Assembly: GCA_949710005.1 (NCBI GenBank)
Contig: OX453285.1
Coordinates: 23,661,502-23,725,501 of the forward strand
DNA from: Ricordea florida
Lineage: Eukaryota > Cnidaria > Anthozoa > Corallimorpharia > Ricordeidae
Direction: 5' to 3'
Length of the DNA: 64,000 nt
Shown: positions 1 through 18,001 of the stretch, piece after piece
Position numbering within the stretch: the first letter of the stretch is position 1
How the letters are laid out: every line of letters starts with the position of its first letter
Notes under the pieces: model-generated
Seen by the model: the letters and a program-made list of their open reading frames with translations, nothing else
What the model was told of the DNA's origin: nothing
Database searches by the model: none
Made by a program: the position numbers and the translations under genes

Positions 1-74
1 CCTACCAAAGTGCAACTATATACTGTATAACAATTTACATTGTATCAAAAACAACTGAAACCTAATCAACTTAC

Positions 75-2006
75 CTCCACCTGCTGTTTAAACTGAGATC
101 CATTAATTTTTGGTTTTCTTGACCAAAAATGTTTACCCTTTTCAAGATGACTTGTGCAAGTAGTTCTTAAAGGACTGCAGATTACATCAGACATCCTCCA
201 TGTCTCAACAAAAGGAGAACACGAAGCAGTGCTATTTTGCGAATCAAACACAGAACTTGGTGGTTCCTTATCGCTGCCAATATTTCTAGTCCTAGTTGAA
301 CAAGCAATAGTGTAATCGGATGCTTGTGCACAAGTTATTGACTCTTCGCTCTGTAACAAATTTACAGACTTGTCAAAAGTGTCATTATTTTTAGAGTTTG
401 ATGCACTATCCAAGCAAAGTAGTGGACGTGTGTATTCTGGGACACCATCAGTTTCATTAGCTTTACTAAGAGAGTTACTACAGTTTGAAGTGATATCCTC
501 ATTATCAAGAACAAAGCTGGGATTGTTAGTACCTTGGCATACTTTGCTGGACGCCCCTTTAATGGTGTTACTGTTGTCTACCATGCTAACACACATGACT
601 GGCGGACATGAAACCACTGAAAATGATAAATTCCCTTTTTCTTCTGATACCTCTCCTACAGAACTACTAGTTGGAGACTCACACGTTATATTACTAACAC
701 ACTCTCCGCCTTCCACAACAAAAGCGGAAATTGCAGAATTTGGACCATCAGTGCTCTTAATATTAAAAGTCAAACAGTTTGCACCATCACTAATGTCCAT
801 ATCAGGACTCAGTTGGTCGGTAAACGTGACATCACCATGGCAACCATCCTCGGGAATGGCAGGTGAAGTGTTTGCAGGCTTTGCGGACTCACAAACAGGA
901 AGTCTATCCACCTCGATCAATGGTTTAGTTAACCCAGGTAACATGGAATCAATACAGCTAGCAGAAGACTCTTCTAAACAATTATGTGGCAATGTTGACA
1001 ACTTAGTGAAAGACTTCTCCTGTGTTCTTGAGTTCACAGTATCACTCGTGTAGTAGTTGCCACATTTATCATTACTTTGCTTGCAGCTTGCAGGACTTTT
1101 ATAAAAATGAATTACACCAACAGTGGATCCATTCTGGTTTTTGATCTGAGCAACTCGTCCCAGATGGGGGGTACTTTTAGCTCCAGTGCACAGGGGCAGG
1201 TGGAGATTTCTAGCATTGAATTTTGAAGAATCAAATCCGCTAAAAGTTGCTGTCTTTCTAAGCCCTGAGATGCGCTTCTGTTTGAGGGGAGGCGAAAGGA
1301 AATCAAAAGAAGCATTTCCTAAACACGTCCTTTTCTTTCTGGGCCAACTGTTGTAGGCGGACCCTGAGAAACTGACACAGCGTCGGACACTCCCAAAACT
1401 GGGAGACGTGCACAAAGCCGAGGAAGCAGCGTCGTTCAGAGTTAGTTCATCCAGTGGCAAAGACAAAATCCTTCTTACATTTTCTTTGACCACTTGCTGT
1501 GAGCAATTCATGCCTTTAGCGATTTCGCTTAGTAAACTGTTGCTACTCGAAGATACAACCTGGCGTGAAACTCGCTGTTCTGACTTGAAATCATGGAAGG
1601 TTCCGGTAGCAGTGTCGAAGCTCTGTGAATCGCCATTCTCTTCAAGCACAGCTGAGCTCAGATCATCTCCGAATTGTCGAAGCTTTCGTCGACGCAAGTA
1701 GTTAAAGCTTCTTGATTTTCTAACTTTCTGTTTGGCTTTCGAATTACCGTTGTTCAAGTCAACCTTTAGGTTCACTGCTATGCAATCGTCAGCAGATTTC
1801 TCCCTTAGATCTACTGATGAAACGTCACGCTTGTTTTTACTGTGCAAACCTGGTGACTGTGCAAACAGATCGGGGCTACTTTTACTTTCTTTTCCTGCTT
1901 TCGATCTCTTGGTAAACCACACGACTTTCTCCCAGACGCGAGAGCGGCTCTTGGAACTTCTTTTCTCGGAACAACCTGCAATCTGCTGGTTATTTCCTAA
2001 AAACAT
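75..2006 (-). CDS. First coding exon of an unrecognised gene, cut by the left window edge
   Basis: A long open exon starts at ATG 2006 and runs 644 codons to a consensus donor (GTAAGT, read at 74 down to 69), so the gene continues outside the window. The in-frame stop at 66-68 lies in the intron. The product is rich in Ser and Lys. Its N-terminus is basic, with clusters near residues 12-40 and 90-112, and later parts are acidic and Ser/Thr/Asn-rich, which suggests a largely disordered protein. I see no signal peptide, membrane segment or catalytic motif in this part. The family is not recognised; any conserved domain may lie in exons off the window. It is divergent from Rap1, with about 690 bp between the two starts. 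Confidence 0.7.
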
Positions 2007-2692
2007 GTTTACCTCGCAATTGCCCGTTTATTTTTGCATCAGAAGTAATTAGTTATCTTAAGAACATTGGACATAGGAGTTAAAATACCACCTCGTAGGC
2101 TTCTGTTTTCCATAAGCTAACCAGTGAACAAGAAAAACATCACTCGCCGCTTGCACTCGCGATTGCAAGTGCTTCTGGGGGAGACACAATTCAAACCATT
2201 TTTTCCTCCGTTATAACTGAAACTCTCAAAGAAGAAAGCAAAACTGCTCTTTTAACGGACGTGGGAACTCCGAGAGATCTAGAAGGCGCGTCAAAGGCCG
2301 ATCTAAGACACAACGGCAGCCACTTATGGATGCACAATAAATTTTTTATACCAATCCCAGTTGATGCTAAAAATAGAATGTCGAAAGCGAGGCTATATAC
2401 TGGGTAGTGACGTACACACCCGTTTGTATAATATAATTTGTGCTCGATCAACAGACAGGGAGCGTCGTATTTTGTGTGTTCTAGCTTCTCCCTTTAATTC
2501 AACTCAAATTTCGACACTCAGAGGTAACAAAATCTTCTGTTAGAACCACTCTTTCGTTTGCTTATCGCTTTTCGTGGAATTATGAGGCGAGAAGCATAAC
2601 TTGACCAGATTTGAGTGCTCTTTCTGTCTAATGGTGGGTTATGCCTTTCGTTTTGCAGGTACTGTTGCGGAAGGGTTTTAAAAGTTCTAAAG
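2007..2692. promoter_or_regulatory. Divergent intergenic region upstream of Rap1 and the left gene
   Basis: The two start codons face away from each other across this 686-bp stretch, so both promoters and 5' UTRs should lie here. A pyrimidine-rich acceptor (TTTTGCAG, ending at 2658) lies 34 bp before the Rap1 ATG, which suggests a 5' UTR intron. A candidate donor (GTAACA at 2523) would give a short intron, but this is not proven. No TATA box stands out. Confidence 0.35.
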
Positions 2693-8164
<5,472 letters not shown>

Positions 8165-8439
8165 AGTACCTCATCTGGCGGATATTAAGATTGACTTCAG
8201 CATTGGTTTGTGGCTGGATTCACAATTGCTAGGAACCACTGCATGTGTTCTGTAAATTATTTTGACACAAAGCAAGATCTTGCACATCATTGCAGGCCAA
8301 GATAACTCATTAGATGTCAGGGAAATCCCTGGCAAATTTAACCCTTCCAGTCCTTATCCTGTGACCCTTAAGTCCCCATATAAAGGTGCAAATTCTCCTT
8401 AGTAGGCTCCATGCCCTTCATTATAATTTTTAGTAGGAG

Positions 8440-8680
8440 AAGATGGTAGATTATTGTATGGCTGGTTCTGCGAGTAGGCAAGATAAGGCAAATCCTGTGT
8501 TCTGATTGGCTACCTGAGCAGGCAATATGGGCAAGCTTATCTTACCAGCTCGGGATTTCCTGCTTTGTCCCGCAAAACATAACAAAACAAAATGGCCATA
8601 TAATAAAATTAATCCGTTTTTTCCAAGCTTGTTTAGCAAGATGGCTGGGAATTGGCGTCATTCTTTTTTATGTTTTTTAT
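8440..8680. repeat. Dispersed repeat shared with 39425-39690
   Basis: Both stretches share a CTGATTGGCT segment, an AGCAGGCA motif, a CGGGATTT/AGGATTTGCCCC motif and a run of AACAAAAC beside CCATA. They are degenerate copies of one interspersed element; 13075-13160 holds a related piece. The rest of 8165-8867 shows no gene. Confidence 0.5.
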
Positions 8681-8868
8681 TGACCTCGACTACGGCAAAG
8701 GAAGAACTCTGCCAATATGTAACCATGTTGACCTCACATATAGTCAGTAACACAAGTGTCATTGCTGCTCATTTTTGGTGATCATTCCCTCATATTCTTA
8801 TTACCAGCATCCATTAATGTATGTTTAGAAAAGAATAGGAGAAAATTGCATTGTGATCATTTTGGGTC

Positions 8869-9112
8869 CTTAAGAGACCGTTCATTTTTTATGAGGGAGG
8901 GAGGGGCGCTGGTGTGATTCAGGAAGCCAACTTTTGCACATGACCCCCCTCCCCCCAATCAAAAGAAAGAGAAGTCAATTTTGGATGAAAAACATGACAT
9001 AAAAGTATTGCTAAAATATTTCATGTGACCCCCTTTTCCCAGATTTTTTGAATGCCCCCCCTCCCCAAAATCCCACCAGCCCCCTCCCTTGTAATAAATG
9101 AACGGTCCCTAA
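8869..9112. mobile_element. TIR element with AGRGACCGTTCATTT ends (non-autonomous)
   Basis: The left end reads AGAGACCGTTCATTTTTT and the right end is the complement of AGGGACCGTTCATTTATT. G-rich and C-rich tracts lie just inside the ends. No coding capacity is visible. The general plan (GGGAC ends, then G/C runs) resembles the GGGACGG family at 13175. Confidence 0.7.
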
Positions 9113-9322
9113 AGGGTTATGGTTAGTTTGCACATTTATGCTGTGTAAAGTTGATAAGCAGAAGCATAGATCAGAACAAAAAAGATAGTTACTTTTATGT
9201 ATACCAATGTAATACAAACAATGAAAGGTCACTTTCTTTTTTCCATACAAATAACTACTGGTACTACAACAATGCTTCATAAGTGTAGTCCAAAGAATGC
9301 ACGCTTAAACATTTACACACTA

Positions 9323-9482
9323 CAGCGGCGTAGCCAGGATTTTTCAAAGGGGGGGTCACAGAGGGTACTCACTCTTGTCATGGCATTTTCGCCACCTGAA
9401 TATTGTAGGTTGTTTGCTCAAAAGAAGGCCTACCATGGGGGGGTCACGTGCACCCCAGGACCCCCCCCTAGCTACGCTCCTG
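9323..9482 (-). mobile_element. CGTAGC-family TIR element, 160 bp, with 5-bp target duplication CACTA
   Basis: The element starts CAGCGGCGTAGCCAGG and ends CTAGCTACGCTCCTG. It is flanked by CACTA at 9318-9322 and 9483-9487. CAG/CTG ends with a 5-bp duplication fit hAT-like non-autonomous elements (inference). A longer copy interrupts the transposase relic at 44678-45301. Confidence 0.8.
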
Positions 9483-10819
9483 CACTAGAAAGGGAAACCA
9501 AACTTGGGGTCAGTGGAATTACATGACTTCTTTAGATGCTTGCACAAATGAGCCATTGTCTTAGTACGTCTCCTTCAGACTGCATGTACTTGTTGTAGCT
9601 ACATCCTTGTGCTTGTCTATGGTTCTGCCTAGAGCTGTGTCATACTTGTAAGGCCTTGTACAGATGCCATACTTTTTGTGTGCTGAACTCAATTGAGTTA
9701 TGTCTGACTTAAGAACAACTTTGGCATGACTTGATTTAGGTGGTGCACTGTGCGCCAAATCTAACCTTTATTTCTTGTGAGGAGAAAGGTCAAGGACCGA
9801 GTCCAATACATAATGGATGCACTTGGTTCAGCACTTGAAAAGAGCATAGTATGAATCACTGCTTCACTGTCGAATTATGCAACAGACTCTATCAAACTGA
9901 ATAATTGTGCTGCACCAAATTGAAACTGCCATAACCAGTGCTGATTTCAGATATCTTTCTTTTGTTGTACTTACATGTTCTAACATCAGTTTCATTCAGC
10001 ACATGAATAGTATTGCGTCTAAACATTTCCTAAATTACTTCTGACAAGAAAGAGCAGCATTTGGACTGACATTGAAATGTTTATCTTCAAGGAGTAGTGC
10101 AACCTCACTGAAGGGAACAGGTATTTGCAAGTTAGGATTGGAATGGTTGAATTTTTTTAAATGCCCTGTTTGGGCCCTGTGTATTGCTTCATTAATTTTG
10201 TACATGTATGTTGTATATTTAAATGAAAAATAATCTTACAAGCTGCATATAATTAAAAGCTACAGAATTGAAGAGTGTTTTCAGAAAGTTGCTGTTTTTG
10301 TTTCCCTTTAAACCTCAATTTTGTTTTTACAGTTATAGGGTGAAGACTGCAGTATAAGGACAGGTTATCCTTTTAATCACAGTCTACATTCTCATTACCT
10401 ATAAGAATTGTAATAATAAGAATAATAAGAATTGTAGCAGCAAGAGAATATTCTGAAACTTCTTCATGTCTGAATTTAGAACTAACTCAGGCCATCTAAA
10501 TGTAAATTTGACCGAGAATTCTTTGTAGTAGCCGGAGAATTCTCCGATCTCCGATGCCTAATGAACACCCTGACCTTAATGGCTTTATCCTTTTATTTAC
10601 TTCTTATGTAGCAGCAAATAGAAGTTTTGTTTACATCAGGACAAATCATCTTGACTGATCATTTACTAGATTCTCTTGTTCTGTCATCTGGTATTCAATG
10701 TCTTCTGGTACTCAATGTTCATCAATGTCTGGGTTTTAAGTGTAAATGATAACAGCCTACAACTTTGTATGACAGTAATGTTAATTAAGAGAAATGTTGT
10801 TTGTGGAAAGTTAGGCTAG
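9483..10819. other. Intergenic, nothing recognised
   Basis: AT-rich DNA with only short frames of no coding character and no tandem or inverted repeat that I could see. Confidence 0.5.
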
Positions 10820-10940
10820 ACTTCAGAATACCCGTCCACTTATTTACATACTGATGAATAACAAAAGAGTCCATTGTGATATACCTCGTTCTTCAAAAGC
10901 CCCCAACACATGTAAATGAAGTGGACGGGTATTCTGAAGT
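10820..10940. mobile_element. Palindromic MITE, 121 bp
   Basis: The ends ACTTCAGAATACCCGTCCAC and their complement give arms of roughly 30 bp around a 60-bp core. No coding capacity. Confidence 0.75.
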
Positions 10941-12060
10941 TGCTCCGAAAGTTACATTCTACATGCAGAAGTTCACTGATTCTTCATAACATTATTTACT
11001 CTTTGTTGATCATCATTGTTTTATGCCCCTCTTGTAACTTTTGTGCTCTCTTTTGTCCCTCTACTTCATTGTTGAGTTTCCCTCCAAAAAACGGATTGCC
11101 GAACCCTTTCACTTCCATGGGTGATGAAAGTGTAACGTCTTCTGACAATATCCAGAGAGTGTCATGCAAATAGATGGGGAGAACTGAGCACTGCATCAAT
11201 TTTAGCATTTTACTGCATCTAACATCAAGTTCTCCAAACTGAAATATAAGGAAGAGTATCAGACTTATTGATGAGAAGTACTGCTTTGATTATCACATGA
11301 AAAAACACCAGATTACTATTAAAGGGATTTTTTTTTTTTTTTTGGGGGGGGGGTGGGGTGGGGGTATTAAAAGAATACCCACTAAAATCCCATAATAGGA
11401 ATCTGGTATTTTTTCCTTTGATGAAAGTGAAATAGCTAAAAGGCAGAATCACAGCTCATAGATAAAGTTTAATGCTTCACTTAACTTGGCTTTAACAACC
11501 AGATTTAGAATGTTTTTGTGTGGTGCACATTTGCTGGAATCATTTTGGTATCCTTCTGTTCAAAAGAAGTGTGTTGTAATTCCCCTTGTTGAATACCATA
11601 CATGCATACTCCTCAATGCACTTCAAAAAAATTGGGGTTGTTTAATCAGTTAATGCAGGTATACAACCACAAGGTAGTAAAGAGGCTGATATTTCAAGTG
11701 TGAGCCCTCGATCAGCTTAAATATTGCAGGTTTGGAATTATTGCTTCTGGATTCAGTTATTTCCAGTTTAGGTGGACTTGATCTCCCTAGTTCTACCTAC
11801 TCTTGATATTATAACAAGAAATCGCATGAACATTGACCATTTCTTGTTGTGAAAGGGTTAAAGATATTCAAACCATGTAACAATCAAAATGGCTGCTTGG
11901 AAGCTGCTTATCTCAAACTGAAGAATGACCTTTACCAAACACGTATACAAAAACGCCTCAAAACCGTATACATATTTTGGATAAAACCACACTACCGTCT
12001 TAAAATCATAACTACAAAAATTATGCGAAAGATCGTATGGAAAATGATTAACTACGAGTA
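10941..12060. other. Intergenic with repeat scraps
   Basis: A T-run followed by a G-run lies at 11329-11366. A motif at 11650-11720 (GAGGCTGATATTTCAAGTGT, then AGCCCTCGATCAG) has a relative at 7430-7500, so both are pieces of one dispersed repeat. No gene was seen. Confidence 0.45.
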
Positions 12061-12170
12061 GAATGCTCTGACGATTATACAGATTCTCGCGTTCTGATTG
12101 GTCGAGTCTTACGTCATGCTGTAATTATCACCCCGCGCGAGTGACCACATTTTTGGCGCGAAATTTTAAA

Positions 12171-12263
12171 ATGGCTACCTCACGTTTGGTCAATCTCTTG
12201 AAAGGAAATTCAATTCCAAAGAGCAAAAGAGATGTCCATGAGTTCAGCTTAACACTTTGTAAG
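12171..12263 (+). other. Possible orphan first exon (31 codons) in a repeat-like context
   Basis: ATGGCTACCTCACG opens a 31-codon frame that ends at a good donor (AAG then GTGAGA). It follows a GTTCTGATTGGTCG / TTTGGCGCG / AAAATGGCT context that is echoed at 23376-23455, so it may be a transposon-carried promoter and exon rather than a host gene. No partner exon was found. Confidence 0.25.
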
Positions 12264-13174
12264 GTGAGATATAATTTTTTTTTTGCTGATAAAAATAAGT
12301 AAACTCTAAGATTCTAATGAAAACTGGTTGTTTATCGCGATACGAATTATGAAAACAATCGAGACAAATCTACGTAATGCTTTCACTACAAGTACAGAAG
12401 GTTTTAAACAGCAAAACGAACTTATAACAATTCGAGAGCATGGAAGTCAGCGTAATAACGAAACGTCCTACGTTCTAACGACAAAACTAGCTTGTCGTTG
12501 CGAGCGGCTCCGAATTCAATAGGCGCCACACTCCGTTCGATTCTCCCTGCTGCTCGTGGACGCTGGACAAGTTGGAAGCAAAGAAATGCGATTGGTAAAC
12601 TATATTGTCCTTATCACCTGAGTAATTCTACTATAACATAAATAATTCAACTCAATTTCAGAGACTGGTTGTTAGCTAATACACTTCTTTAATGGTTTGG
12701 TGTTGCATCATTATTTAATCCTATAATTCCTCAATGATACCACAAACAATCTCTAAGGTTTACTTCCTTTAGGCTAGGGAACGGCTTTTTCGAAAACTTC
12801 TAAAAGTATTCTTTCTACTGCCGTTTTTCCATTAAAAGCAAATATGTTCAGGGATTTATTTTCCAAGTTTGGACCACAAATATGAACGTTTTTGGTCACC
12901 AAATATTAGCCTTTTGTCAGGCCGCCATTTCAGTTCCCACCCCACCCCACAGAGTCTGTACGGGTGGCTGGAGGGATGAACGGACGGACGAAAAGCGCTA
13001 ATCACGTGAATACCAAGTGAAGAAGACTTAATTGATTGGCTTCTATATTTTATTTGGGATGGATGTCTCTTGTGGGAAGTCACGAGTAGGTAAAGGTGGT
13101 TTGATCTTGCCTGATCAGATAGCCAATCACAGGGCTGATTTCGCTTCATCCTGCCGGATCGCGGGTTGGCATAA

Positions 13175-13469
13175 GGGACGGACCATTAGAAAAGTGATGG
13201 GGGGGGGGGGGTGGGGTGGGGAATTTTCAGCTTGCACGAATTTTTTTTTTTTCGCTCACTGCTTGTGCAGGAATGTTTTTTTCAGGTGAACCCCTCAGCA
13301 TGAATCTTTTTTACTACGTATGAAAAAGTCACAATTGGACCTTCCTTCTGCATGAATTTTTTTTTACCTTCTTCTTTGCATGAATTTTTTTCTTGGCATT
13401 TTCCCTTGCATGATTTTTTTTTGTTTTTTTCCTCACCCCCCCCCCATCACTTTTCTAATGGTGCGTCCC
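13175..13469 (+). mobile_element. GGGACGG-family TIR element, copy 1 (TAA target duplication)
   Basis: The ends are GGGACGGACCATTAGAAAAG and its near complement, flanked by TAA on both sides. Inside are a G-run, repeated GAATTTTTTTT units and a C-run. A 3-bp TWA duplication suggests PIF/Harbinger-type mobilisation (inference). Sister copies: 42344-42630, 44834-45116 and 46028-46298. Confidence 0.8.
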
Positions 13470-13639
13470 TAAGCTGTTTGACTGAGAGACCGCAGCTGAC
13501 CCACTGTTGCCGTGGTCCTATTTTAACACCTCGCGCCACTAATTGCAGAGGAACTTGCTGCGTGGGCCAGGCTTCATCACCTTAACTGCTGCTGTATTTT
13601 GCCGGATGACATTGCTCCATATCTAGCAGCTGTGAAATT

Positions 13640-13740
13640 AAAGCCTGAAAAAAAATTCAGGCCTGAACGGGATTCGAACCCATGACCCCTTTCGATGCCG
13701 GTGCAGCATTTCTTACCAATTGTTATACTATACAGTGTTG
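13640..13740 (-). repeat. tRNA-derived SINE fragment
   Basis: On the minus strand there is a B-box-like GGTTCGAATCCCGTTCAGG preceded by a degenerate A-box-like TTGGTAAGA, followed by a small hairpin and AT-rich sequence. A similar piece lies at 63640-63745. It lacks a full acceptor stem, so it is not a tRNA gene. Confidence 0.55.
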
Positions 13741-14160
13741 TAACTTCTCCATCACTGAATCAAACCATGCAGTGTGATCATTCCCCGTAAAGCTCCTGAA
13801 CAGAACTGTATTGTGGTATTTTATTTTACTATACAGTGTGGTTGTAACTTTTTCATCTGTGGATCAAACCATGCAGTGTGACCATTCTTTGTAAAGCTGC
13901 TGAACAGTACTGTACTGTGGTACTGTTTGTTTTACTATACAGTGTGGTCCTATCTTTTTCACCTGTGGATCAAACCATGCAGTGGGACCATTCCTTGTAA
14001 AGCTACTGAACAGTACTGTACTGTGGTACTGTTTGTTTTACTATACAGTATGGTTGTAACTTTTTCATATGTTTTTATCTGTGATCAAACCATGCAGTGA
14101 CCATTCTTTGCAAACTGAAAAGTTACTGAACAGTACTTTACTGTTTTGCTCTCTGTTTTA
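13728..14160 (+). repeat. 106-bp satellite, array A (about 4 units)
   Basis: The unit carries ACTATACAGTGTGGTT, then TGGATCAAACCATGCAGTG, CATTCTTTGTAAAGCT and CAGTACTGTACTGTGG. Spacing between successive GGATCAAACC motifs is 106 bp. Plus orientation. Confidence 0.9.
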
Positions 14161-15080
14161 TTTCGTTGGAAGGTTACAGAAAAATTCTCAGAGGAGTGGC
14201 TTTCGTAATAGCCTCGGCATTTTTCAGACGCTTTTGAGTATGTCTTCCAGTTCGGTATTTTTAATGCGATACCACTGGAAAATAAAAGCCTTAATTAAAA
14301 TGAGTAAGGTGCCTAAGAACGGAAAAGAAAAGTCATTACATGACCTCAATTACTGCAACTTTTATCAATTTTGACGACAACAGCTGTCCGCAACTGCGAA
14401 TGAGCTCTAAACTTGCCGCTAAAAGTAGCACTTCGAAAGTTAAATTTCAAATTGAAAAAAAAAACTCGTAATTTTTATAACGTAAAATGACAAACCAGTT
14501 GGCTTTGGAAACTTACTTGTCAAGGTTGTCATGGCAACACGAAAAAAGCGCCATTCTTTGGAGTGAGTTTTTGCTTACAATCTATTTGATAGTTTTAATG
14601 TTTCCTTCGAAGTTCTTCTCTCACAGGTCACTTATTGGGCAGCAGTTCAGTAGCGATTAACAAAGTGCACATCTTTACAAATATTCCAGTGTGTCATTGC
14701 AGTTGCCATTATTTCATAAACAGCTTGTGACTTTCCAAATCATCACATGAACTGTTATTATTTTGTAAAATTATTAAGTTGGGATATTTTGAACCTGGAC
14801 AGTTTTAAAAGTGTCAAAGTCTTGACACCGCCGCCTCATATTTGCGGGTAGGAATTTGAATAAAGTCGCTAATGAGTCCTGGAAAGTACCCTTGATTAAG
14901 GGAATTTCTGTTACAGGCGCATTACTAGAGCGCAGTTGAAAAGAAAAACAAAAGTAAAATTATCGGACAAACCCCCCTCTAAATTACACAAAAAGTCATA
15001 ACTAAAGCTGGCCTTACCCACGTACTGTTCAAATAGTCAAACACAAACAAAGGTACACTAAATACCAAATAACTCCATAT
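14161..15080. other. Intergenic, nothing recognised
   Basis: No gene-like frame and no clear repeat is visible. Confidence 0.4.
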
Positions 15081-15088
15081 CCTCACTG

Positions 15089-15515
15089 CCCGGGGGGGGA
15101 GGTACTCCCATATATGGGCTTTATAGGTACGTGCCGCGGAATAGGGTATGGTTTTTGAGGTTCTCGGTCCTTAAATAGGGAATCTTTTTTGACCCTTTTG
15201 TTTCTGTGTCCCTGGTGTGGTCCTTAGATAGGGTAGCTTAATTGTATTGTCTAATACTGGAGTGTGAAAACGCCCGCCTAAACGAACGGTTTTTTTAAAA
15301 CTTGACGTATCCGTTTAAGTATTAACAAAGTGATTTTGCAACAGAGGTTTAACAGCCGTTAAGCGGTTTTTTCCTTGAATAGGCTGTCATTTTTCGGCTT
15401 TGGGCCTTAAAAAGGGTATCAGTTTTCGCTTTCTTAGTCCTTAAATATGGTTAGGGTTCACCAACCCTCGCGGCACACCCCTATCCAAAATTCGCGGGAG
15501 TACCCCCCCCCCGGG
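15089..15515. mobile_element. TIR element with CCCGGGGG...GTACTCCC ends and 8-bp target duplication
   Basis: The left end is CCCGGGGGGGGAGGTACTCC and the right end is the complement of a near-identical sequence. Direct repeats CCTCACTG flank it at 15081-15088 and 15516-15523. An 8-bp duplication is typical of hAT elements. Its 427 bp show no coding capacity. Confidence 0.85.
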
Positions 15516-15715
15516 CCTCACTGACAGGGACGCTGTGGATTTCTGCTGTCTGGCTCTTAATTAATAGAGGTCATAAAGTTGAAAAGGATATGAAATCTGC
15601 CTACTTTTCTCTAATCCTTATGTTTACATCGTATATGAGCCAACGAGTCGCCCACACTGTATATGTAGTCCTAACATTTTCATTTACAGACATGATACTT
15701 GCCGGAAGCCGGCGA

Positions 15716-15978
15716 TCAAACAGTACTGTACTGTGGTACTGTTTTTTTTTTTTACTATACAGTGTGGTTCTAATTTTTTCATCTGTGGATCAAACCATGC
15801 AGTGTGACCATTCTTTGTAAAGCTAATGAACAGTACTGTACTGTGGTACTGTTTGTTTTACTATACTGTGTGGTTCTATCTTTTTCATCTGTGGATCAAA
15901 CCATGCAGTGTGACCATTCTTTGTAAAGGTACTCAGAACAGTACTGTACTGTGGTACTGTTTGTTTTACTATACACTA
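15716..15978 (+). repeat. 106-bp satellite, array B (about 2.5 units)
   Basis: Same unit and same strand as array A. A neighbouring frame encoding [10 protein letters not shown] is only the satellite read as protein. Confidence 0.9.
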
Positions 15979-18001
15979 TGACGTTTTCGTCTTTATCTTT
16001 TGGTTGGTTTGTTCAGGTTAAAATTATTTACATCTGCTTGAAGACGGACAGCGGAAATAGCACGTTCAATGCAAACCTACTCGAGGTGATGTTATACTGC
16101 ATTGTCACATCCACCTTTATGAACAGTAAACTCGAAATCCTCAACATTATCGAAAAAATGGTCTTCGTGTTTAAATTATGCGTGAATTTCTGTGACGAGG
16201 TAAGGGAAATTCGTGAAATTTCCTTCAAACAAAACTACCAAAAATCAGACATTTTTGCTTTACTTCAAATGAAATTAAAATTCATTTTAAACAAAAATGA
16301 AGGAAACACTGATAATGATAATTTAGACGAACGTGAGCCAAGTTTTTGCTAATCGTTCGTTCTAGCACATTTTTGCCAAAATAGAAAAAAATGGATCGCT
16401 GAAAACGCTCCTTTGAGAATACCTGTGAAAAACGCGACATCTTTCGGTTCACAATTTCACTGTTAATTTAGAACGTTTGATCGATTTGCTGTCAAAAAGG
16501 TTCAATGAAGGCTACGAGGAACTTCAAAAGCGAAACCGCCAATTGGTGAGCTCGAAAAACACTTTATTCTGTCATTCTTTGTCTCAGTAAAAGATGCAAG
16601 GTAATGTGTAACATGTAACTATATATTGGAGGTTTTCTGGGAATTAAGAACACTTGATCGTTTACAAGACTAGAAGGGCGAAAGAACAGTTAATAAAGAT
16701 TCCGAGTCTACGACGGACATCGAAATGGAACCGTCCAATTTTTTATCTCTTATCAAGTTTCTACGGCGACAACGCGCATTACTGTAGTGAGGTTGGTAAA
16801 TTGCTTTTTAAGTTTTTGATCTTTTTTGTTCCTTGCATAAGCAGATGTAAAATTAGATATACAAACGAGATTCTATTCTTTCGACGCAAACTATGTTCGG
16901 CAAAAAAATGTAGGAATAGTTTTAAGATGCTTGGCCAAAGTTTGGTGTCCTTTGTTTAAAATCAAAAATATTTCTTCCGATCTCAGCGAGACAGAAAACA
17001 AAAATATGTACATATATATCTGAATATATCAATGATATTTTTTTGGGAATTATTCTTTCATCGCATAAATAAGTCGGGGATGTGTGCCAGGCATAACCTA
17101 AAACTATTGTCTGTAGCTTGTGGTCTATTTCACGCTGTTTACAGTGTAAGCTCAGTCGAAAAACTTTTCCAGTTTTGCCAGGCTTTTTCTGTGTGAAGTC
17201 AATTTTTAAATTTGCCAAAAAAAAGTTACATTTAAAAAATATTTTTAGAAAATACGGCATGAATGATAAGGGTTGGCGAAAACAAGTGCTTTCGCAAATC
17301 TCCCGGTCTCGCCACGAGATTTAAACACTGTTTTGTCAAATGGATTTATATTTACCGTTTTTTTCCAAATCATTCTGTAGACGGATGGCAAATTCGCTTC
17401 CCTTATGTCTACAAAATTAACTGTTTTGCCAAATCTGTAATATTGAAAACGCAAGATGAATTAAAATCATTTAATTGTATGTCTAATTTTCTTCCCGTCA
17501 CTACGGAAATGCAAATTCCAGTTCGATTTATGCGATGTCGTGCGAATAACAACGCCGGTCGTACGGTAGGGTTGGAACTTGTTTTGATGCGATTGGAAGT
17601 AAATAACTTTCAAAATTTTTTGTGACGTACAGAAGGTTGATACGAGAAATATTCGTAAGCAGAGACGCAGTTGATACGATTTTGCGCATGCGCGTTGTTC
17701 AACCAGCTTAAAATGAACAAATCGATAATAGAACTATGCTGCACTCGGGGACAAAAATTTGGTTCACTTGCCTGACACGTTCCAGCACAAAACGCTGAAC
17801 GTTTTGTGCATAATTTCGTATCTGCCTCGCTTAACGTGGTCTTGTTTATCCTGTCAGGTTCGTTCGTCATAACTTCACGGGGTTGAGTCGACCTAAATAG
17901 CCAGTCAAGAGATTGGAGTCGGCGGATGACGTGCGAAGGAGAAAAATACCAGGAAAAAACGCCGAAAAGAAACACTCCAACCAAGTAAGATCCTTCGCAA
18001 C
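15979..18001. other. Upstream region of the GPCR; no gene recognised
   Basis: Several AT-rich frames up to about 130 codons overlap on both strands, without homology that I can see or a splice context. A promoter for the GPCR at 18002 should lie near its right end. Confidence 0.4.

Noticed and set aside
370..1053. 227-codon plus-strand frame
   Set aside because: Antisense shadow of the long minus-strand exon 75-2006, which has a consensus donor and a better start.
13640..13740. tRNA gene
   Set aside because: The B box is good but there is no paired acceptor stem or clear A box; a SINE-like tail follows.
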